From Rattus norvegicus (Eukaryota; Chordata; Mammalia; Rodentia; Muridae): 64,000 nucleotides of DNA. Shown here one piece after another: positions 23,912 to 35,968 of the stretch. The stretch covers positions 42,583,725 through 42,647,724 of the forward strand of contig NC_086031.1 in assembly GCF_036323735.1 (NCBI RefSeq). Reading direction: 5' to 3'. The notes beneath the pieces were generated by a model. That model worked only from the letters and a program-made list of their open reading frames with translations, had not been told where the DNA came from and did not search any database. The first letter of the stretch is position 1. Every line of letters starts with the position of its first letter. The position numbers were made by a program, and so were the translations under genes.

Positions 23912-23915
<4 letters not shown>
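23336..23915. other. Unique non-coding stretch
   Basis: No gene or repeat recognised. Confidence 0.5.
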
Positions 23916-23916
<1 letters not shown>

Positions 23917-23959
<43 letters not shown>

Positions 23960-24160
23960 GAGACACACTTGTGTGTACATTTAAGCCAGAGGACAACCTA
24001 AAGGCTTATTTCTTGGATACCATCTCCTTTGATTTTTGAGACAGAATCTCTCATTAGCCTGGAGTTACCAACTCAGCTAGGCTGGCTGGCCATTGAATCT
24101 CAGGACCCATCTGTCTCTACCTCACCAGCACTGACATTACAAATGTGTGTCAACACCCCT
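23917..24160 (-). repeat. (GT)20 with RSINE1/B4-type SINE
   Basis: GT run 23917-23957, then reversed SINE (TTTGAGACAGAATCTCTCATTAGCC, AACTCAGCTAGGCTGGCTGGCC). Confidence 0.8.
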
Positions 24161-24185
24161 ATTTTGTTTTTGTTTTCTTTTTTAA

Positions 24186-24390
24186 AGATTTATTTGTATT
24201 TAAAAAAAGATTTTATGTATATGTGTGTCTACAGTGGTCTTCTGCACATGAATACAGGTACCCTCAGATGCTAGACAAGGACATTGGCTGTCCTGGAGCT
24301 GCTTAACCTGTGTGCTGGGAACTGAACTGCAGTCCTCTGTTAGAGCCGTTTGTGCTTTTAACCACCGAGCTGTCTCTTCAAACCCATACC
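24186..24390 (-). mobile_element. B3/B2-type SINE
   Basis: AAGATTTATTTGTATTT ... GTGCTGGGAACTGAACTGCAG ... CACCGAGCTGTCTCTTCAAACCC. Confidence 0.75.
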
Positions 24391-24399
24391 TCATTTCTT

Positions 24400-25400
24400 A
24401 ATATGGGGCTGTGACTCAAGAAGAGCTCATGCTTGCACAACTAACACTTTTCTGACAACGGCCTCCTTGGTCTCTTCGAGGCAATTCTTTTATAAAGGTC
24501 TCAGTCTAGAAAATCCTTACAGACATGGGTGGCATCTGGAAGCTGGTTCTTCCTCTCTGGGCAGCACACTAGCCCTAAAACCTGATGATGAAGCATCGTG
24601 TGTGTCGGATGACAGGAGGCTCAGCAGGGGGATATTAACACTCATTAGGGTACTTTCTCCTGATCATAGGTAATGATGGTCTTCTTTGTTTGACATCCCC
24701 AGTCAATTCACCCACCGCAGATTTCCAGACTCAGGACCGAATCTAAGCATCTGTGTAGGAACTGCTTCGGCAGCTGAATTAGCCGTTTCAATTATGGAAA
24801 GTGGAGGGGGGGGCGCTGACTGTCTCTTTTCCTTCATCATCTGGGATAACTGCTTTTGAGGGGGATGTATGGAGCGGCTCATAGAAGGAAGCAGCATTAG
24901 CTGTGACATAACCTATTAAGCAGAAGTTATGAGCTTGGGAAAAGGCAGGGACACACACAAGGATTTTAAATTGACACTTCATATCCTCCCCCCACCCCAC
25001 TCCCCTGCATTGGCCCTGTGCTGGACTAATTCCACCTTTATCTGCTTCTAAATAAAAATTTATGGCTGGCAGCTGAGGTCCTATGTAGGGTCTTTGTGAT
25101 TTGGGATTAAGATCCTTCAGTGCCCGAGTACCTCATTAGTGTGTGCACACTAGCCACTTGTGGGTAGCCAGGGGATGAGGAGTAACCAGGGAGAAAGATG
25201 AGGTGAGGGGGAGGGGAGGGTTAGACAAAGAAAGAACAGATGTTTTAAGATAACGATAATCGCACGGCAAGAATAATTGTCGTGACGGTTAGTTTTTATT
25301 TTTATGCTTTTTAAAAAAATATGTAAATGTGTGATGTTCTTGCTTCATGAGTTGTGTGTTTACCACTTGCTTGCTTGGTACTGGTGAAGGTCAGAAGAAG
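24400..25400. other. Repeat-poor block
   Basis: About 1 kb with no interspersed repeat seen, including AT-rich homeodomain-like words (ATTAGC, AATAAAAATTTATGG) at 24,770-25,070. No coding evidence. Confidence 0.5.
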
Positions 25401-25406
25401 ACAGCA

Positions 25407-25560
25407 GGGACTGGGGAGATGGTTCAGTGGTGAGGAGCACTGGCTGCTCTTTTGGACTCCCAACGTTGGAATGGAGGCTCACAGCTGTCTGCAAGTCCAG
25501 TTCTAAAGGACTTGACTTCCTCTTCTGGCTTCTTTGGACACTGTACACATATATCTATGC
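25407..25560 (+). mobile_element. B2 SINE
   Basis: GGGACTGGGGAGATGGTTCAGTGGTGAGGAGCACTGGCTGCTC, then the CTTCTGGCTTCTTTGG body. Confidence 0.85.
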
Positions 25561-25580
25561 AGGCGAAACACTCACATACA

Positions 25581-25581
25581 C

Positions 25582-25630
<49 letters not shown>

Positions 25631-25683
25631 CCTCCCTCCCTCCCTCCCTCCCTCCCTCTCTCTCTCTCTCTCCCTCTCTCTCT
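25581..25683. repeat. (CT)n(CCCT)n microsatellite
   Basis: CT run, eight CCCT units, then CT again. Confidence 0.96.
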
Positions 25684-25828
25684 GAGACAGGTTTTCTTTG
25701 CGTAGTCCTGGCTGTCCTGCAACTCGCTCTGTAAACCAGGCCTGGCTTTTGCACTCACACAGATCTGCCTGCCTCTGCCTCCTGAGTGTTGCGATTAAAG
25801 GTGTGTGCTATTACCACCACCTGGCTTT
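25684..25828 (-). mobile_element. B1 SINE
   Basis: GAGACAGGTTTTCTTTGCGTAG ... CTCTGTAAACCAGGCCTGGC ... GCGATTAAAGGTGTGTGC, reversed B1. Confidence 0.9.
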
Positions 25829-26298
25829 AAAGAAAAAAAAATTAAAGAAGAGAACATTAGATCCTTTGGAATGGAGTTACTGTACGGTTGAGAACCACTG
25901 TGTAGTGCTGAAAGCCGAACCTGGGTCTTCTGCAAGAATAGCCATTACACTTAACTACTGTGCCATCTCTCTGGCCCCTGATGGTTAATTTTACCTGCCA
26001 ACTTGCCACAACCTAGAATCACCTGTTGTGGTGGATGTTCCAGAGGCGTCTTTTCTTCCATTCATCTATTGGTTTGCACCAAGAGCCCCCCAGCGTGCCA
26101 GTCAATAAACAACATCCTTACTAATATCCCGGTATTAAAGTTTAGCTGGCCGTGTTTGTTTATCCAAAGTCTTCATTTCAGTTCTCTGCTTCATTTAGGG
26201 TGGGCCATGTGGCCTTCCTCTTGACTAAGGAGGTGTTAACAGGAGGTATGTTGATAAGTTTGAGGTGGTAGCCCTAAAATTTTGTTCTCATGTTTTGG

Positions 26299-26299
<1 letters not shown>

Positions 26300-26364
<65 letters not shown>
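26300..26364. repeat. (CT)n(GT)n compound microsatellite
   Basis: About 23 CT then 9 GT units. Confidence 0.96.
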
Positions 26365-26727
26365 TTTTATGGAGGATGAAACCCAAGGCCTTGGACAAGC
26401 TAGACAAGCACTGAGCTATGTCCCTAGTCCTTAGAACTTTGTACTTTGAAGGCAAAACAATCTTACCAGCCCTGGGTTTTTTATCTGTGGTTTATTATAT
26501 GAAAAAAAAAAAGAAAAAAGAAAATGTCTCTGCTTTCTTTGAACTCGTTTCTTGGGGACCATTTAGTGCAGTGCTCGGCGGAATGGACTGCATGAATCCC
26601 TGGCTTTGACTCCCACCACTTCATAAAACTGAGTGAGATGATGCACGTTTGCAATCTGAGCATTGGCAGGTGGGTAGGAGGAGTAGAATTTTAAGGTCAC
26701 CTTTCTCTACATAGCAAATTGGAGTTT

Positions 26728-26841
26728 CTATCATCTATCTATCTATCTCTCTATCTCTCTACCTATCATCCATTCATCTACCTACCTGTCTGTCCGTCCA
26801 TCCATCCATCCATCCATCCATCCATCCATCCATCCATCCAT
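26728..26841. repeat. (ATCT)n / (ATCC)n tetranucleotide repeat
   Basis: CTAT units, then about eleven CATC units from 26,795. Confidence 0.95.
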
Positions 26842-26919
26842 CATCTTATCTCTACCCCCTAACTAATACTTGCCATCTTCCCCATACTGATAAAAGGCAT
26901 ATCCACCTACCTAATTTTA

Positions 26920-27110
26920 ACGTTTATTTTATTTTTCTTTATGTGTATGTATGTATCTGTGTGTGTGTACACATGAGTGCCAGGCCTGGGGAGGCTGGAG
27001 AAGGAAGTCAGATCTTTTGGAGCTAGAATTACAGGCGACTGTGAGCTACCCAACATGGTGTTAGTCACTGAACTCTGCAGGAGCCTCAAGCACTCTGATC
27101 CTCTGCGAGC
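26920..27110 (-). mobile_element. B3/B2-type SINE, diverged
   Basis: GAGTGCCAGGCCTGGGGAGGCTGGAG, GGAGCTAGAATTACAGGCGACTGTGAGC, ACTGAACTCTGCAGGAGC. Confidence 0.65.
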
Positions 27111-28095
27111 CGCAGACGGCCACCTAATTTCTCAAGTCAGAAACCTGTTTATCTCCACATCCTGTCAGTTATAGCTAAAAGGTCTACCTCACAAGTACCC
27201 ACAAGCCAGATTCAGATCTAGCTAGTGGGGTGTCTCTGATGGCCATCTTCAGTCTGGCCTTGACCCCACCCAGTCGTCTCCCGACCACAGACAGAAACTT
27301 TAACGAGTCATTCCACATGTCTGTTTCGACACAGGGGTGTCCCCAGCATCCTAAACAGGGTCCTCCAGAAGCCAGCAGTCTTGCTTTCTCCCCCAGCCTC
27401 CCCTCCCATCACGCTCTCCCCACCTCTCTCTCTAGCTTTCCAGTCTTCAGACACAACAACAACAGACTCCTTTCTGGTTCACTCTCTCCAGCCACTGACC
27501 TCACTGCCTCACCTGCTGCTGTCTTGACATCTCCAAGTCTGTTCCTTCCTGCTTTGTCACGTCGGCTCCTGTTCGTTCTTCTGGCAACAGCTCGCTCTCT
27601 TCTTCCACAGCCTTCCAATTCTGTCTCCTAGCAACCTATTCCTTTATTTTTATTAAATGTAAAATTAAATATATTCTCTGTGAAATTCACACCATAAACA
27701 ATGTCGTTCGATCGGATCAACCCCCGTAGTCTCCCTCTAATTCCTCCTGGATGTTTCCCCACATCGCCCTCTGAACTTCATGTTCATCGCCCTCTTCCTT
27801 TCTTAGGAACCCATCGAGTGCAATTTATGCTGTCCATTCCACATGGTCGTGGGGATCTCCATGGGAGCACAGTTGACCAACCAGAAGGCCTTAAAGAATG
27901 CTAGCTACGAGTCCACTAGAAGCCACCAATTGTCACCAGCTCCTCAGCTGTGGGTGGGAGCTCAGGAGTCTCTTCCTGTCCCATGCTGGATTCTTAACTG
28001 GTTTGGCCATGTGCAGGTCTCATGCAATTGCAGTTGCTATGAGCTCATGAGTGCAATGGTTCTATCATGTACAGAAGACACTATCACCCCCCTCT
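27111..28095. other. Unique non-coding stretch
   Basis: No repeat recognised. A 133-codon frame (27230-27631) is Ser/Pro/Leu-rich without a domain; not called. Confidence 0.45.
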
Positions 28096-28097
28096 CA

Positions 28098-28098
<1 letters not shown>

Positions 28099-28139
<41 letters not shown>

Positions 28140-28300
28140 TTTGAGACAAGGTCTCCTATAGCCCAGACTGGCCTGTACCTGCCTATGAGGCTAGAGATGA
28201 CCTCCCATGTCTTATCTTGTTGTCTCCACCTCCCCAATGTTGGATGACAGCTGTATGCCACTCTGCCTGGCACAGGCCATGCTGGGAATTACACATGAGG
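28099..28300 (-). repeat. (GT)20 with B1/B4-type SINE
   Basis: GT run 28099-28138, then TTTGAGACAAGGTCTCCTATAGCCCAGACTGGCC, a reversed SINE. Confidence 0.8.
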
Positions 28301-28459
28301 ACTTTGTGCAAGGTAGACAAGCCCTCTACTCATGGAACTGCATCTGAAGCCCTCCTAAGGGACTCCTCCACATAAGACTTTATTTGAAAATTGGTGTTGC
28401 TCTCGGGTTTTTCAAAAAATCTCTCATTTTCTCATCAGGAAACTGTAGCTAATTGAAGA

Positions 28460-29275
28460 CCAGGAGCTAAGGAGTTAGCTCACTGGATAAAGAACACTTG
28501 TTTCTGCGAACGTGAAGATTTGAGTTCAAATTCTCAGCACATCCCTAAAATGCTGGGCATGGGTGCTCATGCCTGCGACCCCAACATTGTGGGCAGAGAC
28601 AGACAGATCCCCGGAGCCTGATGGGCAGGCAGGCAGCCTAGCCAAAAGGATTCAGTGAGAGACCCTCTTCTGAGATAGTGAAGAGCAACGGAGAACAGTA
28701 CATAACACACCCGTCCTGGGCTGGCTTCCAGAAGTGCACACATTGCTGAGCTGTGTCCACATGCACACACAAATACACACAATACACACATACATACTTC
28801 ACTCACACATACCCCACACACTCGCACACAGGCACACACAAATACACACAATACACATATACACATATATACTACATTCACACATACACATATACCACAC
28901 AGACCTACATACATATACACTCACACACGGACACACATACACACACGTAGACACACAGACACACATACCACACACACATCACACACACAGACACACATAT
29001 CACAGACACACACATACATACACAGACATATATCACACACATACACACACACCACACACACATACATATATACCATACACTCACACAGAGACACAGAGAC
29101 ACACATACCACACACATACCACACTCACACACAGACACACATATTACACACACCACACATACACACACTGCACACACAGACACACATATTACACACACCA
29201 CACTGACACACACATACATATACCACACATATATGTACACTCACACATTCACACACACACACACTCTCACACATA
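28460..29275 (+). repeat. B3-type SINE followed by ~510 bp CA/CAT-rich array
   Basis: SINE 28460-28700 (GGAGCTAAGGAGTTAGCTCACTGGATAAAGAAC head). From 28,761 imperfect CACACA, CATACA and CAGACA units. A 205-codon His/Thr-rich frame here is not a gene. Confidence 0.85.
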
Positions 29276-29834
29276 TGCATACACTGGGGAAAGCTGGACA
29301 GTGATTCAAAAAACACACACACTCACACACTACATGGACTCTGGGATTTGAGAACCTGGGGAAAAGGAACCTGGACAGCACAGGGAACTTTCCCAAAGGA
29401 GAAGCTCACACCTTATGAAATACAGTGAGGAAATGCACATCAATGTGTTTGTTCCTACCTGCTACGGGTCCTCTGGACCCATTGTGTGGCTCAGTGCCTG
29501 TATCGAGGACACGGCACGAGGTCAAAGGAGGTCAAGGTCTACATGCAGGTTCTTCTTGCCCTGTTTGTTCAGCTAGGGTGGACCACAGATGAAGTCAGAG
29601 AATTGCCATGAGGGATTTCCAGGGCCCACACAAAAAGTTTAAGAAGGTGTGGTGGGTGGGCAAGAGCTGGTGTTTAGATCTGTGTGGGTAGGAGACGGTG
29701 TTTGGATCTGTTTTGATCTACTGGGTCTGAGTGGCAGGAAGAAAGCTTCAGCAAGTAAATCTTGAGAAATAAAATTGTTTTATGTGTCTTTTTTGTAGCC
29801 CATTTGACATTTGAACTTTTACCTTTTTCTTTTT

Positions 29835-29955
29835 AATTTTGAGATAGGGCCTCATGTATTCAAGCTGACTTCAAACTCACTGGGTAACTGAGGACAACCT
29901 TGATCTCTGCTGGTCCTGCCTCTCTCTCCCCACTGAGTTCTGGGATTATCTCACT
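29835..29955 (-). mobile_element. B1/B4 SINE fragment
   Basis: TTTGAGATAGGGCCTCATG, TTCAAACTCACTGGG, TGAGTTCTGGGATTATC. Confidence 0.65.
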
Positions 29956-30062
29956 GACACTATTTCTTAACCTTTTTGTTTTGATAACAATGAAGTGTCT
30001 CCTGTTTCAGTGTCTTCCCCAGAATGCCTGTTTTGAAACAGGGATTGTGGAAGAGGTGTTGA

Positions 30063-30255
30063 GAGGATGAGGATGTGTCTTGGTTTGGTAGAGCGTCTGC
30101 CTAGCATGCAACAAGCCCTGAGCTCCATCTCTAGTACCAAATACTCCATCCCCCTGCATCTGGGAGCTGGTGTCTAGAGGATCTGAAGTTTAAAGCCATC
30201 CTTGGCTACCTACGGAGGTCCAGGCCATGTGAAAAACCATCTCAAAAACAAACAA
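30063..30255 (+). mobile_element. B4 SINE
   Basis: GTTTGGTAGAGCGTCTGCCTAGCATGCAACAAGCCCTGAGC head and a B1-like end with CTCAAAAAC. Confidence 0.75.
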
Positions 30256-30469
30256 GTGGACAAATGAGCAAACAGAAATGTTGACCCAGGGGGTTGTTTA
30301 ATAGGTGCCACACTCTCTTGCTTATGACTCTTTCTGTGTGAACCTAGGCCTCTTCTAATTTTTCTTCACACTGTAGGGAGTGCTGTTCTAACTCACAATC
30401 CATTGCATTGCTCATCCTGCTTAAACACTTGATGGTGTTCTTCGATTTCTTTTTTAAAAATTTTGTTAC

Positions 30470-30575
30470 TTGGAGTTATAGACAGTTTCGAGCTACCATG
30501 TGGGTGCTGGGAATCAAACCTGGGTCTTCTGTGAAAGCAGCCAGTGCTTGTAGCCACTTAACTCTACAGCCCTAT
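30470..30575 (-). mobile_element. B2/B3-type SINE fragment
   Basis: ATGTGGGTGCTGGGAATCAAACCTGGGTCTTCTG, reversed tRNA-like head. Confidence 0.75.
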
Positions 30576-30771
30576 CCTTAAAGAAAAGATCAGGGAGCCC
30601 AGGGTGAGCCTTAGTGCCTCTGTTGGGTGCTGTTCAGATATCCAGCCAAGACAGAACTCCCATGAGTTCATTTGTGTTGAGGATCTCAAGATACTCTTTC
30701 CAGAAGAACGAATATGAAGAGGGAGGGCACACAATTCCATTTATAACAGCACCCATAAAAAGGCTACTAAA

Positions 30772-31101
30772 GGCTGGAGAGATGGCTCAGTGGTTAAAGC
30801 ACTTGCCACACAAGCATGAGGACCAGAGTTCAGAGCCACAGAACCCACCTAAGTGCTGGTAGGTGTGACAGCCCACCTGTAATTCCAGTCTCAGAAGACA
30901 GAGACAGGGGCATGGCAAGAGTAAGCTGGGTAGCAAGACTCATGATCTTGGCAAACTTCAGGTTTGATTGGGAGACCATGCCTCAGGGAATAATGTAGAA
31001 GGGCTGTGGAGGATGATTCCTGACATCAACCTTAAGTTTCCACATGTACATGTGTACATGTGAACACCCCTCAACATGTGGTCACACACATGAAAAAATA
31101 T

Positions 31102-31132
<31 letters not shown>
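30772..31132 (+). mobile_element. B3 SINE with CA tail
   Basis: GGCTGGAGAGATGGCTCAGTGGTTAAAGCACTTGCC head, CCTGTAATTCCAGTCTCAGAAG, and a CA run at 31103-31132. Confidence 0.85.
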
Positions 31133-31136
<4 letters not shown>

Positions 31137-32790
31137 GGTGAGAAAAAATAAACTGAAAGCTCAAATCAGAACTCTTTGGTGTATTTTATGCTGTTAGATA
31201 CTAATGGAAATAGAGCTAAAATACAAGGTGAAAAAATAAAACTATACTAAATAAGAGAAAAAAGAAAACTATCTAATTTATAGCCAGAAAGTTAAGTGAG
31301 TACACCTAAAAAGTCAGACAAGAAGGATTAGGCCAAAAGTTCTTAGTAATTCCTGGTTTGGCATTGCTCAACTAATGAACTCATCCATCATAACAAGGGA
31401 ATGAGTTTCAGGATATGAGAGACCATATATCAAAGACAGCCATGTAGATTTCAGTGTCCTATGGCTTTCAGATCTAAATCACACCACTCAACATATCCTC
31501 CCCACTCAAACATGTGTTGGTGTGCACGTAAAGGCATGCAGAGCCAGAGGATAACCTTTCTATCGGTCCTTGTCACAGTTCACCTTGCATTTTCAGAGCC
31601 AGGTGTCTTGCTAGCCTGAAACTCACCAGGTATCCTCCTGCCTCCACCTCCCCAGTGCTGGGTTTACAAATGCACTCCAGTATACCCAACTTTATCTGAC
31701 TGTCTATCTACGTGTCTGTCTACCTATTATTAAGTTACTTATCTACTTTAACCCCGATGGCAGCTTCCTCTCCCCTTCCCCTCCCCTTCTCCCTTTCTCT
31801 TCAGAAGCTCCAACGCTCATTATACTTGCACTGCAAGCACTTTCCTGACTGAGCCATCTCTACAGCCCATGTGCTTCCCGCTCTGCCCCATCTCCCACCC
31901 CTGCCCCATTTCCCATCCCTGCTCCATTTGTTGAGGGGACTTTGTATGTACAGTCAGGTCATTTGCTTCCCAGAATGATAAGTAAAATTAGTAAAGATAT
32001 TATTTATCAATATACTCATTCGGTTTGGACCTAGGAGGAAAGTGCTAATCCGCCCCTCCCCACCATCCTTTGCTTTTTTTCTGTGATTCCCAAGGTTGCA
32101 ATATCTTCTGCGTAAGGGTGAACATTGCTCTCTCTTGGCTAGGGCTTCCTACCCCAGAGCCTGCATTGTGTAACTTACCAGCCCGCCATTGTTGCACGCT
32201 GCGTGGTTGGGGGGCTTGTTAGGATGGAGGAAGTTCTTCCCCGACTTGACATTTCCTTTTCATTACAATACGAACTTGGGATATTTAGGGCTGCACTTAT
32301 ACACTGTCCCGGCTTCAGGCCGGACAATGGCTGTTCCCTGAGAATGCCTAGCCCTTTCCGAGATTTCCTTTAGGGTTTCTATAGCATGTTTACTTCCCAA
32401 TGGGGTTAGGAAGTACACACCTCTATGTAGAAGGCCTTGAAGAGACCTCAGATCTGCATTGCCTCTACGAAAGCCTCACTGGGCTATTCTTATAAACCCG
32501 TCGCCATCACAGGTTATCAATTCCAAGTGGGCCATTGTTGTGAGCACAGCCTGGTCTGTAGCTACTGTCCCAGAGCCAAGTTTGAGTTCCTTGTAGCTTT
32601 GGGATTCTCTCGGTTCTTTACCTAAGACTTAGGGATGTAACGGTGTTATTTCTGCAGATGGTGGATTCTGTCACAAGATTCTGAATATCTTGAGTGTGAT
32701 CTGTGTGTCTGACTTTTTTTTTCCTTTAAATATCCTACAATGTCTCCTTCAGCCTGGCAATCAATTAGCATCTTCTTGGACTCTAGCCTT
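31133..32790. other. Mostly unique DNA with one reversed SINE
   Basis: A reversed B4/RSINE1-type piece lies at about 31500-31690. The rest, especially 31,970-32,780, shows no repeat or gene. Confidence 0.5.
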
Positions 32791-32792
32791 AG

Positions 32793-33080
32793 TTAAAAAC
32801 AAAGGGGCTGAGGGGACAGCACAGTCCGTAAAGTCCTTCCTGTGCTAACTTCAGCTCCTGAACTTGGATCCCTGATAACCTGTGTAATCCCAGCACAGGA
32901 GGTGGCGATAGGGGGATTTCTAGAGCTTTCTGGGCCAATCAGTCTGGTCAATGGATGAGCTCTGGGTTCGGTGGAAGACTCTGTCTCTAAAAGGTAAGGC
33001 AGAAAGTGATAGAAGAAGGCTTTCAGCGCTAACCTCTGGCCTCTATACACATGCACATACTCACACATGCATGCACGCCC

Positions 33081-33117
<37 letters not shown>

Positions 33118-33267
33118 AGAGACAGACAGACACACACACACACACAGAGTCAGAAAAACACACATGCACATACACATACAGTCAGACAGATACACACACA
33201 CATACATGCACACATGGACATACATAGAAAGTCAGATAGACTCACATATGCACACATACACATACAC

Positions 33268-33298
<31 letters not shown>

Positions 33299-33306
33299 CA
33301 CACACA
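32793..33306 (+). repeat. B3 SINE followed by CA/CAGA array
   Basis: SINE 32793-33050 (GGGGCTGAGGGGACAGCACAGTCCG), then imperfect CA, CATA and CAGA units to 33,306. Histidine/threonine frames are artefacts. Confidence 0.85.
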
Positions 33307-33547
33307 AACACGAAGGAAATAAAGTGAGCTTAGCTTGGAGAACTGTACAACAGGAAGCACCTTAGGTCTTTTAAACATCTTTCCTCCCCCACCCCAAACC
33401 TGTTAAAATAAGCTGATTATCCTTTTACGTTTTATCCTAGTGTTTGGGAATGTAGATAAAATTATTTAAAAAAAATAATAACGCCAAATCGGTAACTCAA
33501 ACAACCACTGGAATTACATTTAATCTTCTTTTGAAGAAAATACACAC

Positions 33548-33716
33548 TAGGGCGGGAGAGGTTTCTCAGTTGATAGAGTGTTTGCCTTGCACGTACAAAG
33601 CCCTGGCTTTGATCCCTAGAAATTCATAACCCCGAGGTGGTGGTGTCTACCTGTAATTCCAACACTTGGGACACAGAGGCAGGAAGGTCAGAGGTTCAAG
33701 GTCACCCTCAGTGTCT
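33548..33716 (+). mobile_element. B4 SINE, left part (interrupted)
   Basis: GGGCGGGAGAGGTTTCTCAGTTGATAGAGTG head through AGAGGTTCAAGGTCACC. It continues at 34740-34800 after a ~1-kb insertion. Confidence 0.85.
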
Positions 33717-34735
33717 TAGTTAGGGTTTCTGTTGCTGTGACGAAACACCATGACTGAAAGCAGCCTCAGGAGGGAAGGATTTAGCTTCCATTTCACAGCT
33801 CATCCTCGGAAGGCAGTCAGGGTAGAGGTGGAACCTAGGGACAGGAGCTGGTGCAGAAGCCATGGTGGGGTGCTACTCACTGACTTGCTCGCCATGGCTT
33901 GCTCAGCTTGCTTTCTTATAGACCACAGGACCACCAACCCAGGGGTGGCACCACACACAATAGGCTAGGCCCTCAGTCATCAATCACTAATTTAAAAAAG
34001 GCTATACAGCCTTCTACATGGCCTAATCTTTTTTATTGTTTTTTTTTTATTACATTTCTAATGTTATCCCCTTTCTCGGTTTCCTATCCATAAGCCCCCT
34101 CTTCCATCCCCTCCCCCTTCTTCTATGAGGGTGTTCCCCCATCCATCCACCCCTCCTTCCTGCCTCCTTGCTCTGACATTCCCCTACATTGAGGGGTCTA
34201 GCCTTGGCAGAACTAAGGGCTTCTCCTCCCACTGATGCCCAACAAGGCCGTCCTCTGCTACATATGCAGCTGGAGCCATGGGTCTGTCCATGTGTACACT
34301 TTGGATGGTGGTTTAGTCCCTGGGAGCTCTGGTTGGTTGATATTGTTCTTATGGGGTTGCAAACCCCCTCAGCTCCTTCAATCCTTTCTCTAACTCCTCC
34401 AATGGGGACCCCATTCTCAGTTCAGTGGTTGGCTGCAAGCATTCACCTCTGTATTTGTCATGCTCTAGCAGAGCCTCTCAGGAGATAATTATATCAGGCT
34501 CCTGTCAGCATGCACTTCTTGGCATCAGCAATATTGTCTGGGTTTGGTGTCTGTGTATGGGCTGGATCCCCAGGTCGGGCAGTCTCTGGATGGCCATTCC
34601 CTCAGTCTCTGCTCCAAACTTTGTCTCCGTTTTCCTCCTGTGAAGCATTTTTTTTCCCCATTGAGGTTCCCTCCTGCTCTCAGATGACTCTAGCTGGGGC
34701 TAGTTAAGTTAACATAAAACTAGCCAGCACATTTC
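33717..34735 (+). mobile_element. TTAGTTAGGGTTTC repeat, interrupted by LINE-1
   Basis: Left part 33717-34029 begins TTAGTTAGGGTTTCTGTTGCTGTGA. Right part 34660-34735 is ATTGAGGTTCCCTCCTGCTC ... ACATAAAACTAGCCAGCAC. Same family as 20948-21345; the family name is uncertain. Confidence 0.8.
34030..34659 (-). mobile_element. LINE-1 3' fragment nested in the TTAGTTAGGG repeat
   Basis: Poly-T at the left marks the 3' end. Contains reversed murid L1 landmarks such as CAATATTGTCTGGGTTTGG and TGGGCTGGATCCCCAGG. About 630 bp, 5'-truncated. Confidence 0.88.
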
Positions 34736-34739
34736 CCTA

Positions 34740-34800
34740 GCTAGTGAGTTGGTCAAGGTTGGTATGGGCTACATGAGACCTTGTCTCAAAAAGAAATAAG
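34740..34800 (+). mobile_element. B4 SINE, right part
   Basis: GTCAAGGTTGGTATGGGCTACATGAGACCTTGTCTC completes the SINE begun at 33548. Confidence 0.75.
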
Positions 34801-34833
34801 AGGTTCTGACTTAAAAAAATTTTTTTTGATTCT

Positions 34834-34976
34834 TCAAGACAGGCTTTCTTTGAATAACAGAGCCCCGGCTGTCCGGGAATTTCTTGATAGATCAGGCTGG
34901 CCTTGAACTCAGATATGTACCTACCTCTGCCTCCTGAGTGCTGGGATTAAATGAGTGTACCACACACAGCTAAAAG
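34834..34976 (-). mobile_element. B1 SINE
   Basis: AAGACAGGCTTTCTTTGAATAAC ... GATCAGGCTGGCCTTGAACTC ... GAGTGCTGGGATTAAA, reversed B1. Confidence 0.9.
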
Positions 34977-35049
34977 GTATCTATAATTAGCTGTCATGTA
35001 CGGTCTTCTAGTCTACATCTTTCATTTCACAATCCTAAACACTTTCTAG

Positions 35050-35235
35050 TGGTCTTTGTAAACACCACTCAAGACGTTGGCTACACTTGAGAAGGAGAGA
35101 ACTGACTGCTGCTAGTGGTTCCCTGTCCTTGAATTCACACAGTGGCATGTATACACTCACGTAACACACACACACGCTCACACACACACACACACATACA
35201 CGCTCACACACATACACACAAACACACTCTAAATA
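35050..35235 (+). repeat. Diverged B2-type SINE with CA tail
   Basis: GAGAACTGACTGCTGCTAGTGGTTCCC, CA units 35160-35222, A-rich end. Confidence 0.6.
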
Positions 35236-35329
35236 AGTAAGTAAATTTAATAAAGAAAGAAGCTAGTTAATATCTCATTCTGTGCACTCAACACAGTTTC
35301 CTTAATTCTAATTTTATTAGTTTGCTTTT

Positions 35330-35548
35330 ATTTTTTTATGCATTTGTCTGTGTCTACGTAATGAACATGTGCTCCTGAATGCAGTTGCCTGTAGAGATCA
35401 GATGGTTTCCTGACCTCCATCCTGTGGACATCAGATTCCCCGGAGTCAGTTATGGGCAGTTGTGAGTGGCCCAACATGGGTGCTGGAAACTGAACTTGGT
35501 CCTCTGAGAGCAGCAAGAGCTCTTAACTACAGAGCCGTCTCTCCATCC
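35330..35548 (-). mobile_element. B3/B2-type SINE
   Basis: CATGGGTGCTGGAAACTGAACTTGGTCCTCTG, CAGAGCCGTCTCTCCATCCCC. Confidence 0.8.
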
Positions 35549-35905
35549 CCTCTTAATCCCGATTCTGATATTAGATTTGAAGTTTCTTTCCAGATGTCTA
35601 CCCTTGGCCTCTTGGGGTCAGAGGGACAAGCATGGAGACAATCAGGGCAGTTGCTTCTGGCTTCGTTGGGACAGACCAGCTTTGGTCTGACCAGTTGTAC
35701 TTATTGGTGTGTGAGACTGATGTGTACCCTGGCATCGTGGCCAGCGCTTCTTTGAGAATGTTTGCAAGTTTGACGCATGAGAAGCAGCAGAATTGTGGTT
35801 TTGAACTTTATTAATTTGGTTGCTAGTGAGGCTGAACATTTCTTCCTGTTTTTGTTTATCAACATTGTTTCCCCTTTTGTGAACTTTCTCTCTGTATCTT
35901 TTATT

Positions 35906-35908
<3 letters not shown>

Positions 35909-35968
<60 letters not shown>

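Noticed and set aside
28734..29351. 205-codon His/Thr/Tyr-rich frame
   Set aside because: CA/CATA repeat translation.
33720..34735. Intact LINE-1 or endogenous retrovirus with coding capacity
   Set aside because: Only non-coding or 3' fragments are present, with no recognisable gag, pol or reverse-transcriptase frame.
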